The position numbers and the translations under genes are program-made. A DNA stretch of 64,000 nucleotides from Flavobacterium sp. ALD4. GTDB taxonomy: Bacteria; Bacteroidota; Bacteroidia; Flavobacteriales; Flavobacteriaceae. The stretch is taken from positions 310,001 to 374,000 of the forward strand of contig NZ_PJBJ01000023.1 of the NCBI RefSeq assembly GCF_002836475.1, given 5' to 3'. Below the pieces are notes generated by a model. That model worked only from the letters and a program-made list of their open reading frames with translations, was not told where the DNA came from and did not search any database. Positions 8,723 to 16,850 of the stretch are shown here, piece after piece. The stretch's first letter is position 1. Each line of letters opens with the position of its first letter.

Positions 8723-8778
8723 GCCTATTGACGTCCCGAGGCGTCGGGAGCAGTCCCAATAGCTATCGAGATAGCTTC
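8723..8778. repeat. Nested intergenic palindromes
   Basis: CTATTG (8725-8730) pairs with CAATAG (8757-8762), with inner arms TCCCGA (8734-8739) and TCGGGA (8744-8749). This is immediately followed by the perfect palindrome AGCTATCGAGATAGCT (8761-8776). It is GC-richer than its surroundings and resembles the short dispersed palindromes common between flavobacterial genes. A related stretch of similar character lies near 29288-29410. Confidence 0.5.
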
Positions 8779-8821
8779 TTAAAAAAGAAACAAATTCTAA
8801 AATTAAATTGCAAATCATAAC

Positions 8822-8829
8822 TATCTTTG
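8822..8829 (+). promoter_or_regulatory. Putative -7 box of kdsA
   Basis: TATCTTTG fits TAnnTTTG and lies 19 nt before the kdsA ATG. The only nearby TTG (8808-8810) is too close for a standard -33 element. Confidence 0.45.
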
Positions 8830-8848
8830 CACTTTCAAAAAAACTATT

Positions 8849-9667
8849 ATGAACATACAAGATATTCCTCAAATTAAACATACGGATAGCGGTAACTTTT
8901 TTTTACTGGCTGGACCTTGCGCGATAGAAAGCGAAGAAATGGCAATGCGAATTGCTGAAAAATTAATTGGTATCACTGACAAATTACAAATTCCTTACGT
9001 TTTCAAGGGATCGTTTAAAAAAGCCAATCGTTCAAGAATTGACAGTTTCTCTGGAATTGGCGACGAGAAAGCGTTAAAAATCCTTAGAAAAGTGTCTGAA
9101 ACTTTTGGGGTTCCTACCGTAACTGATATTCATACGAATGAAGATGCGGAGATGGCTGCTCAATATGTAGATGTCCTTCAAATCCCCGCTTTTCTGGTTC
9201 GTCAAACTGATTTAGTTGTGGCTGCAGCCAATACGGGAAGAGTGGTAAACCTGAAAAAAGGACAATTTATGAGTCCTGAAAGTATGAAACATGCCGTACA
9301 GAAGGTATTGGATTGTAACAATGGAAACGTAATGGTAACCGATCGTGGAACTATGTTTGGCTACCAGGACATGATTGTTGATTTTAGGGGGATTCCTACT
9401 ATGCAGCAGTATGCAACGACGGTATTGGATGTAACGCATTCATTACAGCAACCGAATCAAACAGCTGGTGTAACGGGAGGAAGACCGGATATGATTGAAA
9501 CAATTGCCAAAGCAGGAATTGCAGTAGGTGTTGATGGGATTTTCATAGAAACTCATTTCGATCCGGCTAATGCCAAAAGTGACGGAGCAAACATGTTGCA
9601 TTTGGATTATTTTGAGGCCTTAATGACTAAACTAGTCGCTATCAGAAAAACGGTTAATACGTTTTAA
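8849..9667 (+). CDS. kdsA: 3-deoxy-8-phosphooctulonate synthase (KDO-8-P synthase)
   Basis: Condenses phosphoenolpyruvate with arabinose 5-phosphate to KDO-8-P for lipopolysaccharide inner core. Motifs: LLAGPCAIESEEMAM at the start of the barrel, KGSFKKANRSRIDSFSG for the A5P/PEP phosphates, QIPAFLVRQTDL, and TDRGTMFGYQDMIVDFRGIP. The 272-residue length is standard. The GPCAIE cysteine is the residue that marks metal-dependent versions, so this is probably the metal-dependent class. A good -7 box sits just upstream. Confidence 0.96.
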   Translation: MNIQDIPQIKHTDSGNFFLLAGPCAIESEEMAMRIAEKLIGITDKLQIPYVFKGSFKKANRSRIDSFSGIGDEKALKILRKVSETFGVPTVTDIHTNEDAEMAAQYVDVLQIPAFLVRQTDLVVAAANTGRVVNLKKGQFMSPESMKHAVQKVLDCNNGNVMVTDRGTMFGYQDMIVDFRGIPTMQQYATTVLDVTHSLQQPNQTAGVTGGRPDMIETIAKAGIAVGVDGIFIETHFDPANAKSDGANMLHLDYFEALMTKLVAIRKTVNTF

Positions 9668-9684
9668 TTTTTACAACTTTTACA

Positions 9685-10530
9685 TTGAAAAATATATTTT
9701 TATTCACAGCATTTATAACGTTCTTTTATTCTAACACAATAAGCGCTCAAGAAGAAATCAAAATACAAGATAAATATACTGCACATAACAAGGGAAAGTT
9801 CTTTTTATCGTGGGGTGGAAACAGAGAAAGTTACACAAAATCTGACGTAAACTTTAGAGGAAAGGATTACAATTTTACTGTAGAAAATATGGTTGCTCAT
9901 GACAAACCTAAAGGATGGCATGTTGATTATATAAATCCGGTAAGAATGACCATTCCTCAAACTAATTTTAGAATGGGTTATTTTATAAATGACCATTATA
10001 GTATTGCATTAGGAGTTGATCACATGAAGTATGTGATGACTCAGAATCAAACGGCAAATGTAACCGGGAGTATAAACGCTAGCACTCCATTTGATGGGGT
10101 CTACAACAATACACCAACAGTAATGACCGAAAATTTTTTAATGTATGAACATACGGATGGTTTGAATTATATGAACACGGAGTTTTCTAGACATGATGAT
10201 ATTTCGTCTGTATTCAAAATTAGAAATACTGATAAAATTCAAATTAACTTAACCGAGGGCGTAGGTCTAGGTTTGCTATATCCAAAGACTAATACAACTC
10301 TTTTAGGTAAGGAACGCCACGATGATTTTCATGTTTCGGGATATGGAACTTCTTTAAAAGCTGGCCTGAATGTAACCTTTTTCAAACACTTTTATATACA
10401 AGGAGAGTTAAAAGGCGGATACATCAATATGCAGGATATTCGTACTACCAAAAGTACTGAAGATAGAGCTTCACAAGATTTCTTCTTTTTCCAAAGGATA
10501 ATCGCTTTTGGAGGCATTTTTAAAATCTAA
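9685..10530 (+). CDS. Putative outer-membrane beta-barrel protein
   Basis: 281 residues, unrecognised family. A TTG start is chosen because the signal peptide (KNIFLFTAFITFFYSNTISAQ) begins there and no better ATG exists. The mature protein has alternating-residue strands and ends with an aromatic C-terminus, RIIAFGGIFKI, typical of outer-membrane barrels. Internal segments such as RMGYFINDHYSIALGVDHMKYV and VTFFKHFYIQGELKGGYI read like barrel strands. It follows kdsA by 17 nt and is closed by a strong terminator, so it may be co-transcribed with kdsA. Confidence 0.6.
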   Translation: MKNIFLFTAFITFFYSNTISAQEEIKIQDKYTAHNKGKFFLSWGGNRESYTKSDVNFRGKDYNFTVENMVAHDKPKGWHVDYINPVRMTIPQTNFRMGYFINDHYSIALGVDHMKYVMTQNQTANVTGSINASTPFDGVYNNTPTVMTENFLMYEHTDGLNYMNTEFSRHDDISSVFKIRNTDKIQINLTEGVGLGLLYPKTNTTLLGKERHDDFHVSGYGTSLKAGLNVTFFKHFYIQGELKGGYINMQDIRTTKSTEDRASQDFFFFQRIIAFGGIFKI

Positions 10531-10549
10531 TTATACACTTAAATTACTT

Positions 10550-10586
10550 AATGGGATGGTCAAAAAGACTATCCCATTTTTTTTTT
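10550..10586 (+). terminator. Rho-independent terminator
   Basis: AATGGGAT (10550-10557) pairs with ATCCCATT (10571-10578), extended inward by GGTC/GACT, around an A5 loop, with a 10-T run from 10577. It ends the kdsA/outer-membrane-protein unit. Confidence 0.9.
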
Positions 10587-10716
10587 AAAAGCAAGTATAA
10601 ATCCCTTTTTTACATTAGTTTTAGCTCTGTCTGTAAAGTATTTGACATTTTATAGTTACTTTAGTAGTTCAATTCTAAACTAGCCTTTGACATAGAAAGG
10701 TATTATTATTAAAGGA

Positions 10717-11847
10717 ATGGGGAAAATGAAACGAACAGAAGAAAATGTTATAAATGATACTTCTATTAATTATGACAGTTTCGATAACTTCGAAAAATTT
10801 TTTGATTTGGCACCCGATTTACTCTGTGTAGCTGGATATGATGGCTATTTGAAAAGAGTAAACCCGGCAGTATCAAAATTATTGGGCTATACAAATGAAG
10901 AGTTACTATCTAAACCTATCGATGAATTCGTTTATCATACTGATCAAAAAAGTACTTCCGCCGCCAGAAAGGAGCTTAGAAAAAAGGTGTCTTTATTTAA
11001 CTTTGAGAACCGTTATGTTACTAAAAGTGGTGCTATTGTATGGCTTTTATGGACTTCTTTACCTATTGATAGTGATCAAGTTGTGTATGCTATTGCCAAA
11101 AACATTACTTACAAGAAAGAACTTGAAGAGGAACGAAATATACATATAGCCGAACTGACAAAAATCAATCACGAATTCAAGCAGCTCACCTACTCCACTG
11201 CTCACGATATCAAGTCTCCTGTTAATAATATGCTTACTGTTTTTGAACTTTTAGATCTTTCTAAAATTACAGATTCAGAAACCCTTGAATTTATTTCGAT
11301 TCTAAAATCTTCGACAGAAGGTTTAAAGCAAATGCTAAATGAATACATAGCAGTTTTAAATAAAAAAAATGCAATCAATTCCCATATCAAAGAATTGGAT
11401 TTAAAGGCTTCCTTAGATGAAGTGTTACGTTCCATAAATTCAATTATTAATAATTCAAATGCGATAATTAATGTAGATTTTTCAGAACTTGACACTATTA
11501 ATTTCAACAAAGGCTATTTGAAAAGTATCTTTCTGAATTTGCTGACAAATGCGATAAAATATTCTAAGCCTGATTCTGTCCCAATTGTTTCCATTTATTC
11601 AAAAATTGTCAATGGAAATAAACAATTAATTATTTCTGATAATGGAATTGGATTTGATATGGATAAAGTAAAAAATAAAATCTTTGGCCTACATCAAAAA
11701 TTTAATAATAATAATAATAATAATATTGACAGTCATGGTATTGGTCTTTATTTAGTTTATAATCATATTACAAGTCTTGGAGGCCAAATAGCAGTAGAAA
11801 GTAAAAAAAATGAAGGCGCTAAATTTATCATCACATTTAAGAACTGA
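10717..11847 (+). CDS. PAS-domain sensor histidine kinase
   Basis: 376 residues with no membrane segments, so cytoplasmic sensing is expected. Residues about 25-140 form a PAS domain (FEKFFDLAPDLLCVAGYDGY...NPAVSKLLGYTNEELL) with its PAC part (FENRYVTKSGAIVWL...YAIAKNIT). HisKA follows, with phosphoacceptor STAHDIKSPVNNM. The HATPase core has N box LLTNAIKYS, G1 box DNGIGFD and G2 box HGIGLYLVYNHITSLGG. The ATP lid is replaced by seven asparagines coded by an (AAT)7 repeat. No response regulator gene is adjacent, so it is an orphan kinase in this window. Confidence 0.9.
   Translation: MGKMKRTEENVINDTSINYDSFDNFEKFFDLAPDLLCVAGYDGYLKRVNPAVSKLLGYTNEELLSKPIDEFVYHTDQKSTSAARKELRKKVSLFNFENRYVTKSGAIVWLLWTSLPIDSDQVVYAIAKNITYKKELEEERNIHIAELTKINHEFKQLTYSTAHDIKSPVNNMLTVFELLDLSKITDSETLEFISILKSSTEGLKQMLNEYIAVLNKKNAINSHIKELDLKASLDEVLRSINSIINNSNAIINVDFSELDTINFNKGYLKSIFLNLLTNAIKYSKPDSVPIVSIYSKIVNGNKQLIISDNGIGFDMDKVKNKIFGLHQKFNNNNNNNIDSHGIGLYLVYNHITSLGGQIAVESKKNEGAKFIITFKN
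11704..11724 (+). repeat. (AAT)7 microsatellite inside the histidine kinase gene
   Basis: Seven perfect AAT codons encode poly-Asn in the ATP lid between the G1 and G2 boxes. Slippage would change the lid length without breaking the frame. Confidence 0.9.
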
Positions 11848-11932
11848 AATGAAAATTAGGGATTAAGTTGCGCTTAAATTTTGAAATTGGAATAGTACTG
11901 CAATAAAAGAAATATTTAAGTGTAAAACTCTT

Positions 11933-13039
11933 ATGATAGAAATTCCGAAAATACCAAAACTACGCTCCTCAACCGGCACATTTTCAGGACTTGAAATACT
12001 TCAGTATATCGTATTGATTTGTTTCATACTTTATTTTGGAAAAACACTTTTCATACCTCTTAGTTTTTCGTTACTGATCAGTTTTATTCTCTTTCCAGTA
12101 TGTAAATGGATGGAAAGCAAAGGAATCAACAAAATGCGGGCTATTATTATCTCCCTTCTCATCGTTCTCTCATTTATTGGCATTATCGTTTATTTACTCT
12201 TTATGCAAATCAATGAGTTCTCCAATGAATGGGGACTGTTCCGCGAAAAGCTTTCGGAAGCTTTGAATCAAATCAGTATTTTTATTGTAGAGCGATTTGA
12301 AATAACTACAGACGAACAAGTTGCCTTTTTAAAAAATTCCATTAATAATTCCGGTACACAAGTATTTTCATTACTTCGGAGCTCACTCTATTCACTCTCA
12401 GAGTACCTATTTTTTCTTTTAATTATCCCTGTTGTTTCAGCTCTTATTCTTTATTATCGTAATATATTAGCAAAAGCATTGTATCAAATTTTTCCCGCAG
12501 ACAGAAAAGAAACGGTTCATGAAATCCTGATTGAAACGATACGTGCCTATTATAATTTTATCAAAGGAATGTTCTTAGTTTATCTTATCGTTGGCCTTCT
12601 AAATAGTATTGGTCTTCTGATTATTGGGGTACCACATCCTTTTATGTTTGGTTTCATCGCTTCCATACTCACTTTTATCCCCTACATAGGAATTATGATA
12701 TCCTCTCTTTTACCCATTGCCGTTTCTTGGATAACATATAATTCCATTTGGTATCCATTAGCTGTTGTTTTGGTTTTTTCAATTGTGCAGGCGCTGGAAG
12801 CATATGTAATATTTCCATTAGCAGTAGGCCACCGCTTAAAAATTAACACATTGGTTATAATCATAATGATCACCGCGGGAGGAATTTTATGGGGCGCCGC
12901 GGGAATGATTCTATTCATTCCTTTCGCAAGTATCGCGAAACTAATTGCCGATCGTTCGCCTCGTTTAAAAATATTATCAATCCTGTTGGGAGAAGGAGAG
13001 GAAGAGGAAGAGGAAGAGCGGAATAAAACGCAATCCTAA
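11933..13039 (+). CDS. AI-2E family transporter (PerM/YdiK-like)
   Basis: 368-residue polytopic membrane protein. Family landmarks: the double helix pair at the N-terminus (LQYIVLICFILYFGKTLFIPL), the amphipathic central region, and the C-terminal part with GVPHPFMFGFIASILTFIPYIG and LEAYVIFPLAVGHRLKINTL. The family is named for autoinducer-2 export, but many members export other solutes or sodium, so the substrate is unassigned. The C-terminus ends in an acidic run, GEGEEEEEEERNK, coded by a GAGGAA-type repeat. Confidence 0.9.
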   Translation: MIEIPKIPKLRSSTGTFSGLEILQYIVLICFILYFGKTLFIPLSFSLLISFILFPVCKWMESKGINKMRAIIISLLIVLSFIGIIVYLLFMQINEFSNEWGLFREKLSEALNQISIFIVERFEITTDEQVAFLKNSINNSGTQVFSLLRSSLYSLSEYLFFLLIIPVVSALILYYRNILAKALYQIFPADRKETVHEILIETIRAYYNFIKGMFLVYLIVGLLNSIGLLIIGVPHPFMFGFIASILTFIPYIGIMISSLLPIAVSWITYNSIWYPLAVVLVFSIVQALEAYVIFPLAVGHRLKINTLVIIIMITAGGILWGAAGMILFIPFASIAKLIADRSPRLKILSILLGEGEEEEEEERNKTQS

Positions 13040-13123
13040 TTTCGTCCACGTTTCTTTATATTTGATCCGGGTACTTTATTTTTTAAAACAATTCCACAAA
13101 ATTTGATTCTTTGCCTCAAAATG

Positions 13124-13157
13124 AAAAAAACCACAAGCATAACACTTGTGGTTTTTT
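13124..13157. terminator. Bidirectional terminator
   Basis: CCACAAG (13131-13137) pairs with CTTGTGG (13145-13151) around a 7-nt loop, with A7 on the left and T6 on the right. It serves the convergent AI-2E and M28 peptidase genes. Confidence 0.9.
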
Positions 13158-13186
13158 AATAAGGCTTTAAGCAGTTCTTAGAACTA

Positions 13187-14566
13187 CTATTTCACAATAC
13201 CGTTTTGATCCATTAAATACATCAAAGAAGCCATGGTGGCCGCCCCTAGTTGTAATTCTCTTTTGTTAATGGCGTCGAATTTATCATTTGCCGCATGATG
13301 ATAATCAAAATAACGTTGCGAATCCGGTTTCAATCCTGCTTTGACAATCAATTTAGACGTTAACGGACCAATATCCGATCCACTGTGACCTTTTACAAAA
13401 CTGTGGATTAAATACGGTTCAAATGCGCTTTTGTAACTGCTGATCTTATTAAAGTTGGCATCATCACATTCCAGAGAGAATCCCCTTGGACTAAATCCTC
13501 CTGAATCACTCTCTAAAGCAAAAATATGATTCTCCTTATTTAACAAGGATAACTCCTCGTATTTTTTACCGCCTCTAAGTCCATTTTCTTCATTCATAAA
13601 AAGAACCACACGAATCGTGTTTTTAGGCTTATACCCTAAGTTTTTAAATATATTCAGTACTTCCATACTTTGCACCACTCCTGCTCCGTCATCATGAGAA
13701 CCGTCAGCTAAATCCCAAGAATCAAGATGTCCGCCCACGACCATGATATTTTCCGGATGCTCGCTTCCTTTTATTTCTCCAACAACATTATACGATAACA
13801 CATCTTCCATCGTCTCGCAAGACTGCTTAAAATAAAATTTTAAATTTGGATTTTTTTTCAACGTCTTAGACAACAATTCAGCACCGTTAGTACTTATGGC
13901 TGCCGTAGGAATGTATTGTGATTTCGGGATCGCGCCATAACTCTGTGCTCCTGTATGAGGAAAGTCATCCAATCTTAAATTAAGGGAACGTACAATAGTC
14001 CCAACAGCTCCAAACTTTGCTGCTTCACCAGCACCGATGTTTCTCTGATCACCGGCCCCTGAATACGCATGAAAAGACTCTATTTCTTCATTGTTCATCG
14101 GACGGTCAAAGAAAACGATTTTTCCTTTTATTTTATCAATACCCAACTCAGATAACTCTTTTATGCTGTGTACTTCAATCACTTCGGCCGTAAGTCCAGT
14201 TTTAGCAGTTGCTATGGAACCTCCCAAAGCACAAATAGGCACCGTGATTTTAGTTTTATTATCTTGTATGTAGGCCATTTCTTTTTCGCCTCTCACCCAT
14301 TTGGGCACCATCACTTCCTGAAGATATACACGATCTAAGCCAAGGGTCTCTAATTGTGCTTTTGTATATAGAACTGCTTTTTCGGCACCGGCAGATCCCG
14401 ATAAACGAGAACCGATCTTATTAGATAGGTCGTCCAACCAAGCATAACATTTCGAGTTTGTTAATGATGATTTATAGATTTCCTTAATCGTTTGTTCTTC
14501 TTTAGTTTGGGCTAAAACCGCAAATCCATTAAAAAGGATAAGCGCTAAAACAGTGGTTTTTTTCAT
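13187..14566 (-). CDS. M28 family metallopeptidase (carboxypeptidase Q-like), secreted
   Basis: 459 residues with a signal peptide (MKKTTVLALILFNGFAVLAQ). It has a protease-associated insert, then the di-zinc catalytic domain: VVGGHLDSWDLADGSHDDGAG supplies the first His and bridging Asp, FMNEENGLRGGKKY the general base and ligand Glu, and HSGSDIGPL plus the final YHHAANDKFD further ligands. This architecture is that of the plasma glutamate carboxypeptidase/CPQ branch of M28. It probably trims peptides in the periplasm or outside the cell. It has its own terminator, shared with the convergent AI-2E gene. Confidence 0.92.
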   Translation of the reverse strand: MKKTTVLALILFNGFAVLAQTKEEQTIKEIYKSSLTNSKCYAWLDDLSNKIGSRLSGSAGAEKAVLYTKAQLETLGLDRVYLQEVMVPKWVRGEKEMAYIQDNKTKITVPICALGGSIATAKTGLTAEVIEVHSIKELSELGIDKIKGKIVFFDRPMNNEEIESFHAYSGAGDQRNIGAGEAAKFGAVGTIVRSLNLRLDDFPHTGAQSYGAIPKSQYIPTAAISTNGAELLSKTLKKNPNLKFYFKQSCETMEDVLSYNVVGEIKGSEHPENIMVVGGHLDSWDLADGSHDDGAGVVQSMEVLNIFKNLGYKPKNTIRVVLFMNEENGLRGGKKYEELSLLNKENHIFALESDSGGFSPRGFSLECDDANFNKISSYKSAFEPYLIHSFVKGHSGSDIGPLTSKLIVKAGLKPDSQRYFDYHHAANDKFDAINKRELQLGAATMASLMYLMDQNGIVK

Positions 14567-14634
14567 TTTATGATTGTTTATATAAATATTTAATTTTTAA
14601 TACTTTACGGACTACTACATTAATTCGAAACTAA

Positions 14635-14906
14635 TTACTGCTCCTCCCCTGGTGCCAAGTTCAAATTAATTTTGATTTGCTTGTTACCACTTTCGCTTTG
14701 ATTTTATAAGCAATAGGATTGTTTTTCCAATCGGCATCTTTTGCATCTTCGTAGATTGATTGTTGCTTTGTATTTTTGCCCTTAAGTAAGAAATCCAATT
14801 TGATTTCTGATTTTTTGGCGTTCTCGTATGTAATTGCTCTTAAGAACCACGATTCCTCGCCTTTAGCTTTTCTCGCAACTGTCAAATAAAATGCTTCATC
14901 AATTTA
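14635..14906 (-). pseudogene. C-terminal remnant of a GH97 (SusB-like) glycosidase
   Basis: The reverse strand reads IDEAFYLTVARKAKGEESWF and ITYENAKKSEIKLDFLLKGK, then SIYEDAKDADWKNNPIAYKI. After a one-base frame change it ends INLNLAPGEEQ*. This order (VARK, sparse beta-sandwich strands, YEDGKDADW, final LAPGGG-like tail) is the C-terminal beta-sandwich of GH97 alpha-glucosidases/galactosidases. The whole catalytic barrel is missing, so the gene is dead. Confidence 0.7.
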
Positions 14907-15172
14907 TCGTTTTTTTTAGTGGCGCTAAAATACTAAAATCATCTGTAATACCGATTGTATATTTAAGATAGTCCTCCCGATAATTATTGGGAAGACGATA
15001 CTACTTTTATCTTGTACCGAAAAATTCTTATGAGCTATCAGCATTATACCAAAGCACTTTAAACATAAGTTTGTTCAATATACTATCCTTTAAGCATCCC
15101 GCAAAACTCTGTATTATAAAAACCCCTTTAATAAAACACCAAAGGGCAAACCAAGTTAAAATAAAAACTAAC

Positions 15173-15900
15173 CTATTTATTCAACTCAAAACTAACTTTC
15201 TTCTCTGCATCAGATCTTACCCCGATATAAACTTCAAACTGTCCAGGTTCAGCTACAGATTCCAGATCCGAATTATAAAACTTCAAATCTTCAACAAAAA
15301 TTTCAAAAGTGACCGTTTTTTTTCTCTACTTTTAGTAGTCTTATCTTATATAAATCTTTTGACTCTTTTGAAGGTCTGGTGACAGATCCAACTAAATCCC
15401 TTCTATATAATTAAACGATTTCTTTATCGTAATAATTCTCCGTATTCGTTATATCAACACTTGCACTTATTTTTCCATAGCAATTCATCATGTCGGATGA
15501 CAACTTTAGATTTCAATATTCGAATGTGGTGTAACTCAATCCAAAACCAAAAGGAAATAAAGGTTCGTTTCTTTCATCGATATAATTAGATTCGAATTTT
15601 CCTTCTGTATTACCAAGTGGCCTTCCTGTATTGTTATGACTGTAATAAATAGGTATCTGTCCAACACTAGTAGGAAAAGTAGTTTCGTAGCTATGAATCA
15701 CAATCATCCCAAAAAGCAACGGAATTTTCAAACGACTTTTTTTAAAAGCGAACTCCTGTACTTCTTTACTTTTTTGAGCCGACTTGATATTTAATAAACT
15801 CCCAACTTTACCTTCTTAAATGTTTTTTGCCACATCTGAGCTATTGGCCCCTCCTGTAGTTATATCTCCAGCCGTGGGTAATTTAATTGTCCTATTTTTT
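15173..15900 (-). pseudogene. GH3 beta-glucosidase (BglX-like) remnant with internal deletion
   Basis: The reverse strand preserves the N-terminal part (IGQLNLPTAGDITTGG, in-frame stop after SSDVAKNI, then EGKVGSLLN and KIPLLFGMIVIHSYETTFP). It then jumps at TTFP straight into the C-terminal part SVGQIPIYYSHNNTGRPLG, DERNEPLFPFGFGLSYTTFEY. Further downstream, in other frames, come RDLVGSVTRPSKESKDLY and DLKFYNSDLESVAEPGQFEV, ending FELNK* at 15173. In intact BglX both flanks of the jump contain a T-T/R-F-P segment, roughly 450-500 residues apart, so the deletion probably used short homology near 15672-15690. The catalytic Asp region is lost. Confidence 0.85.
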
Positions 15901-16593
15901 TATTTGTTGGAACATCCATTCATAAATTTCTTTGTTGTCATATACTCGCGTCCAACTATCATGGCCGGCATCATCAAAAATGGTCAGTTCAATATTACTA
16001 TTGCAAGTTTTAAGCTTTTTGTAAATAGTAATGGAGTAGTTGACATCTACAACATCATCCACTAAACCATGAAAAATTCTAATAGGAATAGCGGCAATTT
16101 TACAGTTTTCTATCATTGGAACGCGATCTACAAATCCTGCGATAGGCACTAAAGCGGCAAACATTTCAGGATGGGCAAAAGCTAAATTCCAGGCACCCCA
16201 GCCGCCAATACTCAATCCGGTTAAGTAAATTCTGTTGGAATCAATATTATTTTCTTTTTGGATTTTTAAAATCAATTGGTACAATACTTCGGAGTCCCAA
16301 TACTCATTTTCTGGACATTGGGGCGCCAAAACATAGGAGTCCAGTTCATTAATTTTTAAAAATTTAAAAGGACCATGTACTTTTACTTTCTCTATATCAG
16401 TCCCTCTTTCCCCAGAACCATGAAGAAAAATGATTAAAGGTTTTTTCGCTCTTGTATTTTCAGGACGGTGTAAAGCATAACTCAATTCGTGTTTTGCTAT
16501 ACTCTTCGTTTTTATTTTTCCAATGACATCAGTTTGAGCGAAGGAAAAAAATGTGGCTAAAAGCGTAATAATTAAAGATAAATATTTAGTCAT
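15892..16593 (-). CDS. Secreted alpha/beta-hydrolase (predicted peptidase/esterase)
   Basis: 233 residues with a signal peptide (MTKYLSLIITLLATFFSFAQ). Alpha/beta-hydrolase fold: oxyanion loop IIFLHGSGERGTD, nucleophile elbow GLSIGGWGAW (Ser), acid in HGLVDDVVDV, catalytic His in DDAGHDSW. This is the COG4099/CE1-like type often found in polysaccharide-utilisation loci. It lies between a dead GH3 gene and a dead GH144-like gene and overlaps the former by a few bases, so it looks like the only survivor of a decayed glycan locus. The substrate is unknown. Confidence 0.85.
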   Translation of the reverse strand: MTKYLSLIITLLATFFSFAQTDVIGKIKTKSIAKHELSYALHRPENTRAKKPLIIFLHGSGERGTDIEKVKVHGPFKFLKINELDSYVLAPQCPENEYWDSEVLYQLILKIQKENNIDSNRIYLTGLSIGGWGAWNLAFAHPEMFAALVPIAGFVDRVPMIENCKIAAIPIRIFHGLVDDVVDVNYSITIYKKLKTCNSNIELTIFDDAGHDSWTRVYDNKEIYEWMFQQIKK

Positions 16594-16596
16594 TTC

Positions 16597-16745
16597 TTAA
16601 AAATTGTATTTCCCCGAGTGGAATCCTAGTTTTACTAAACTTGGTTTCACTTCTGGAGCGTTCTTAAATAATTTCCATAATAAACCGGTACGATAGTTTT
16701 CAATCATAGGTACAATAGTGTCTTGATCGATTGCTAAATACAGGG
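16597..16745 (-). pseudogene. C-terminal fragment of a GH144-like (glucoamylase-family) protein
   Basis: The reverse strand reads LYLAIDQDTIVPMIENYRTG, LLWKLFKNAPEVKPSLVKLG, then FHSGKYNF*. The IDQ-GPIVxMIENYRTGLLW block just before the C-terminus is characteristic of the bacterial glucoamylase-like family that includes GH144 endo-beta-1,2-glucanases. Only about 50 residues remain. It ends 4 nt before the esterase gene, suggesting they were once in one operon. Confidence 0.6.
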
Positions 16746-16801
16746 ATGTGATTCAATTATAGCGTGGTGAACAATAATCACATTTATTCGATATAGGCCA
16801 T

Positions 16802-16833
16802 AAAAAATCCCTCTCAACAGAGAAGTGTTTTTT
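16802..16833 (-). terminator. Possible weak terminator after ackA
   Basis: On the minus strand CTTCTC, a TGTT loop and GAGAGG are followed by six T's, 20-50 nt past the ackA stop. The stem is short with one G-T pair. Confidence 0.4.
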
Positions 16834-16850
16834 CAAGATAGGTTTTTTTT

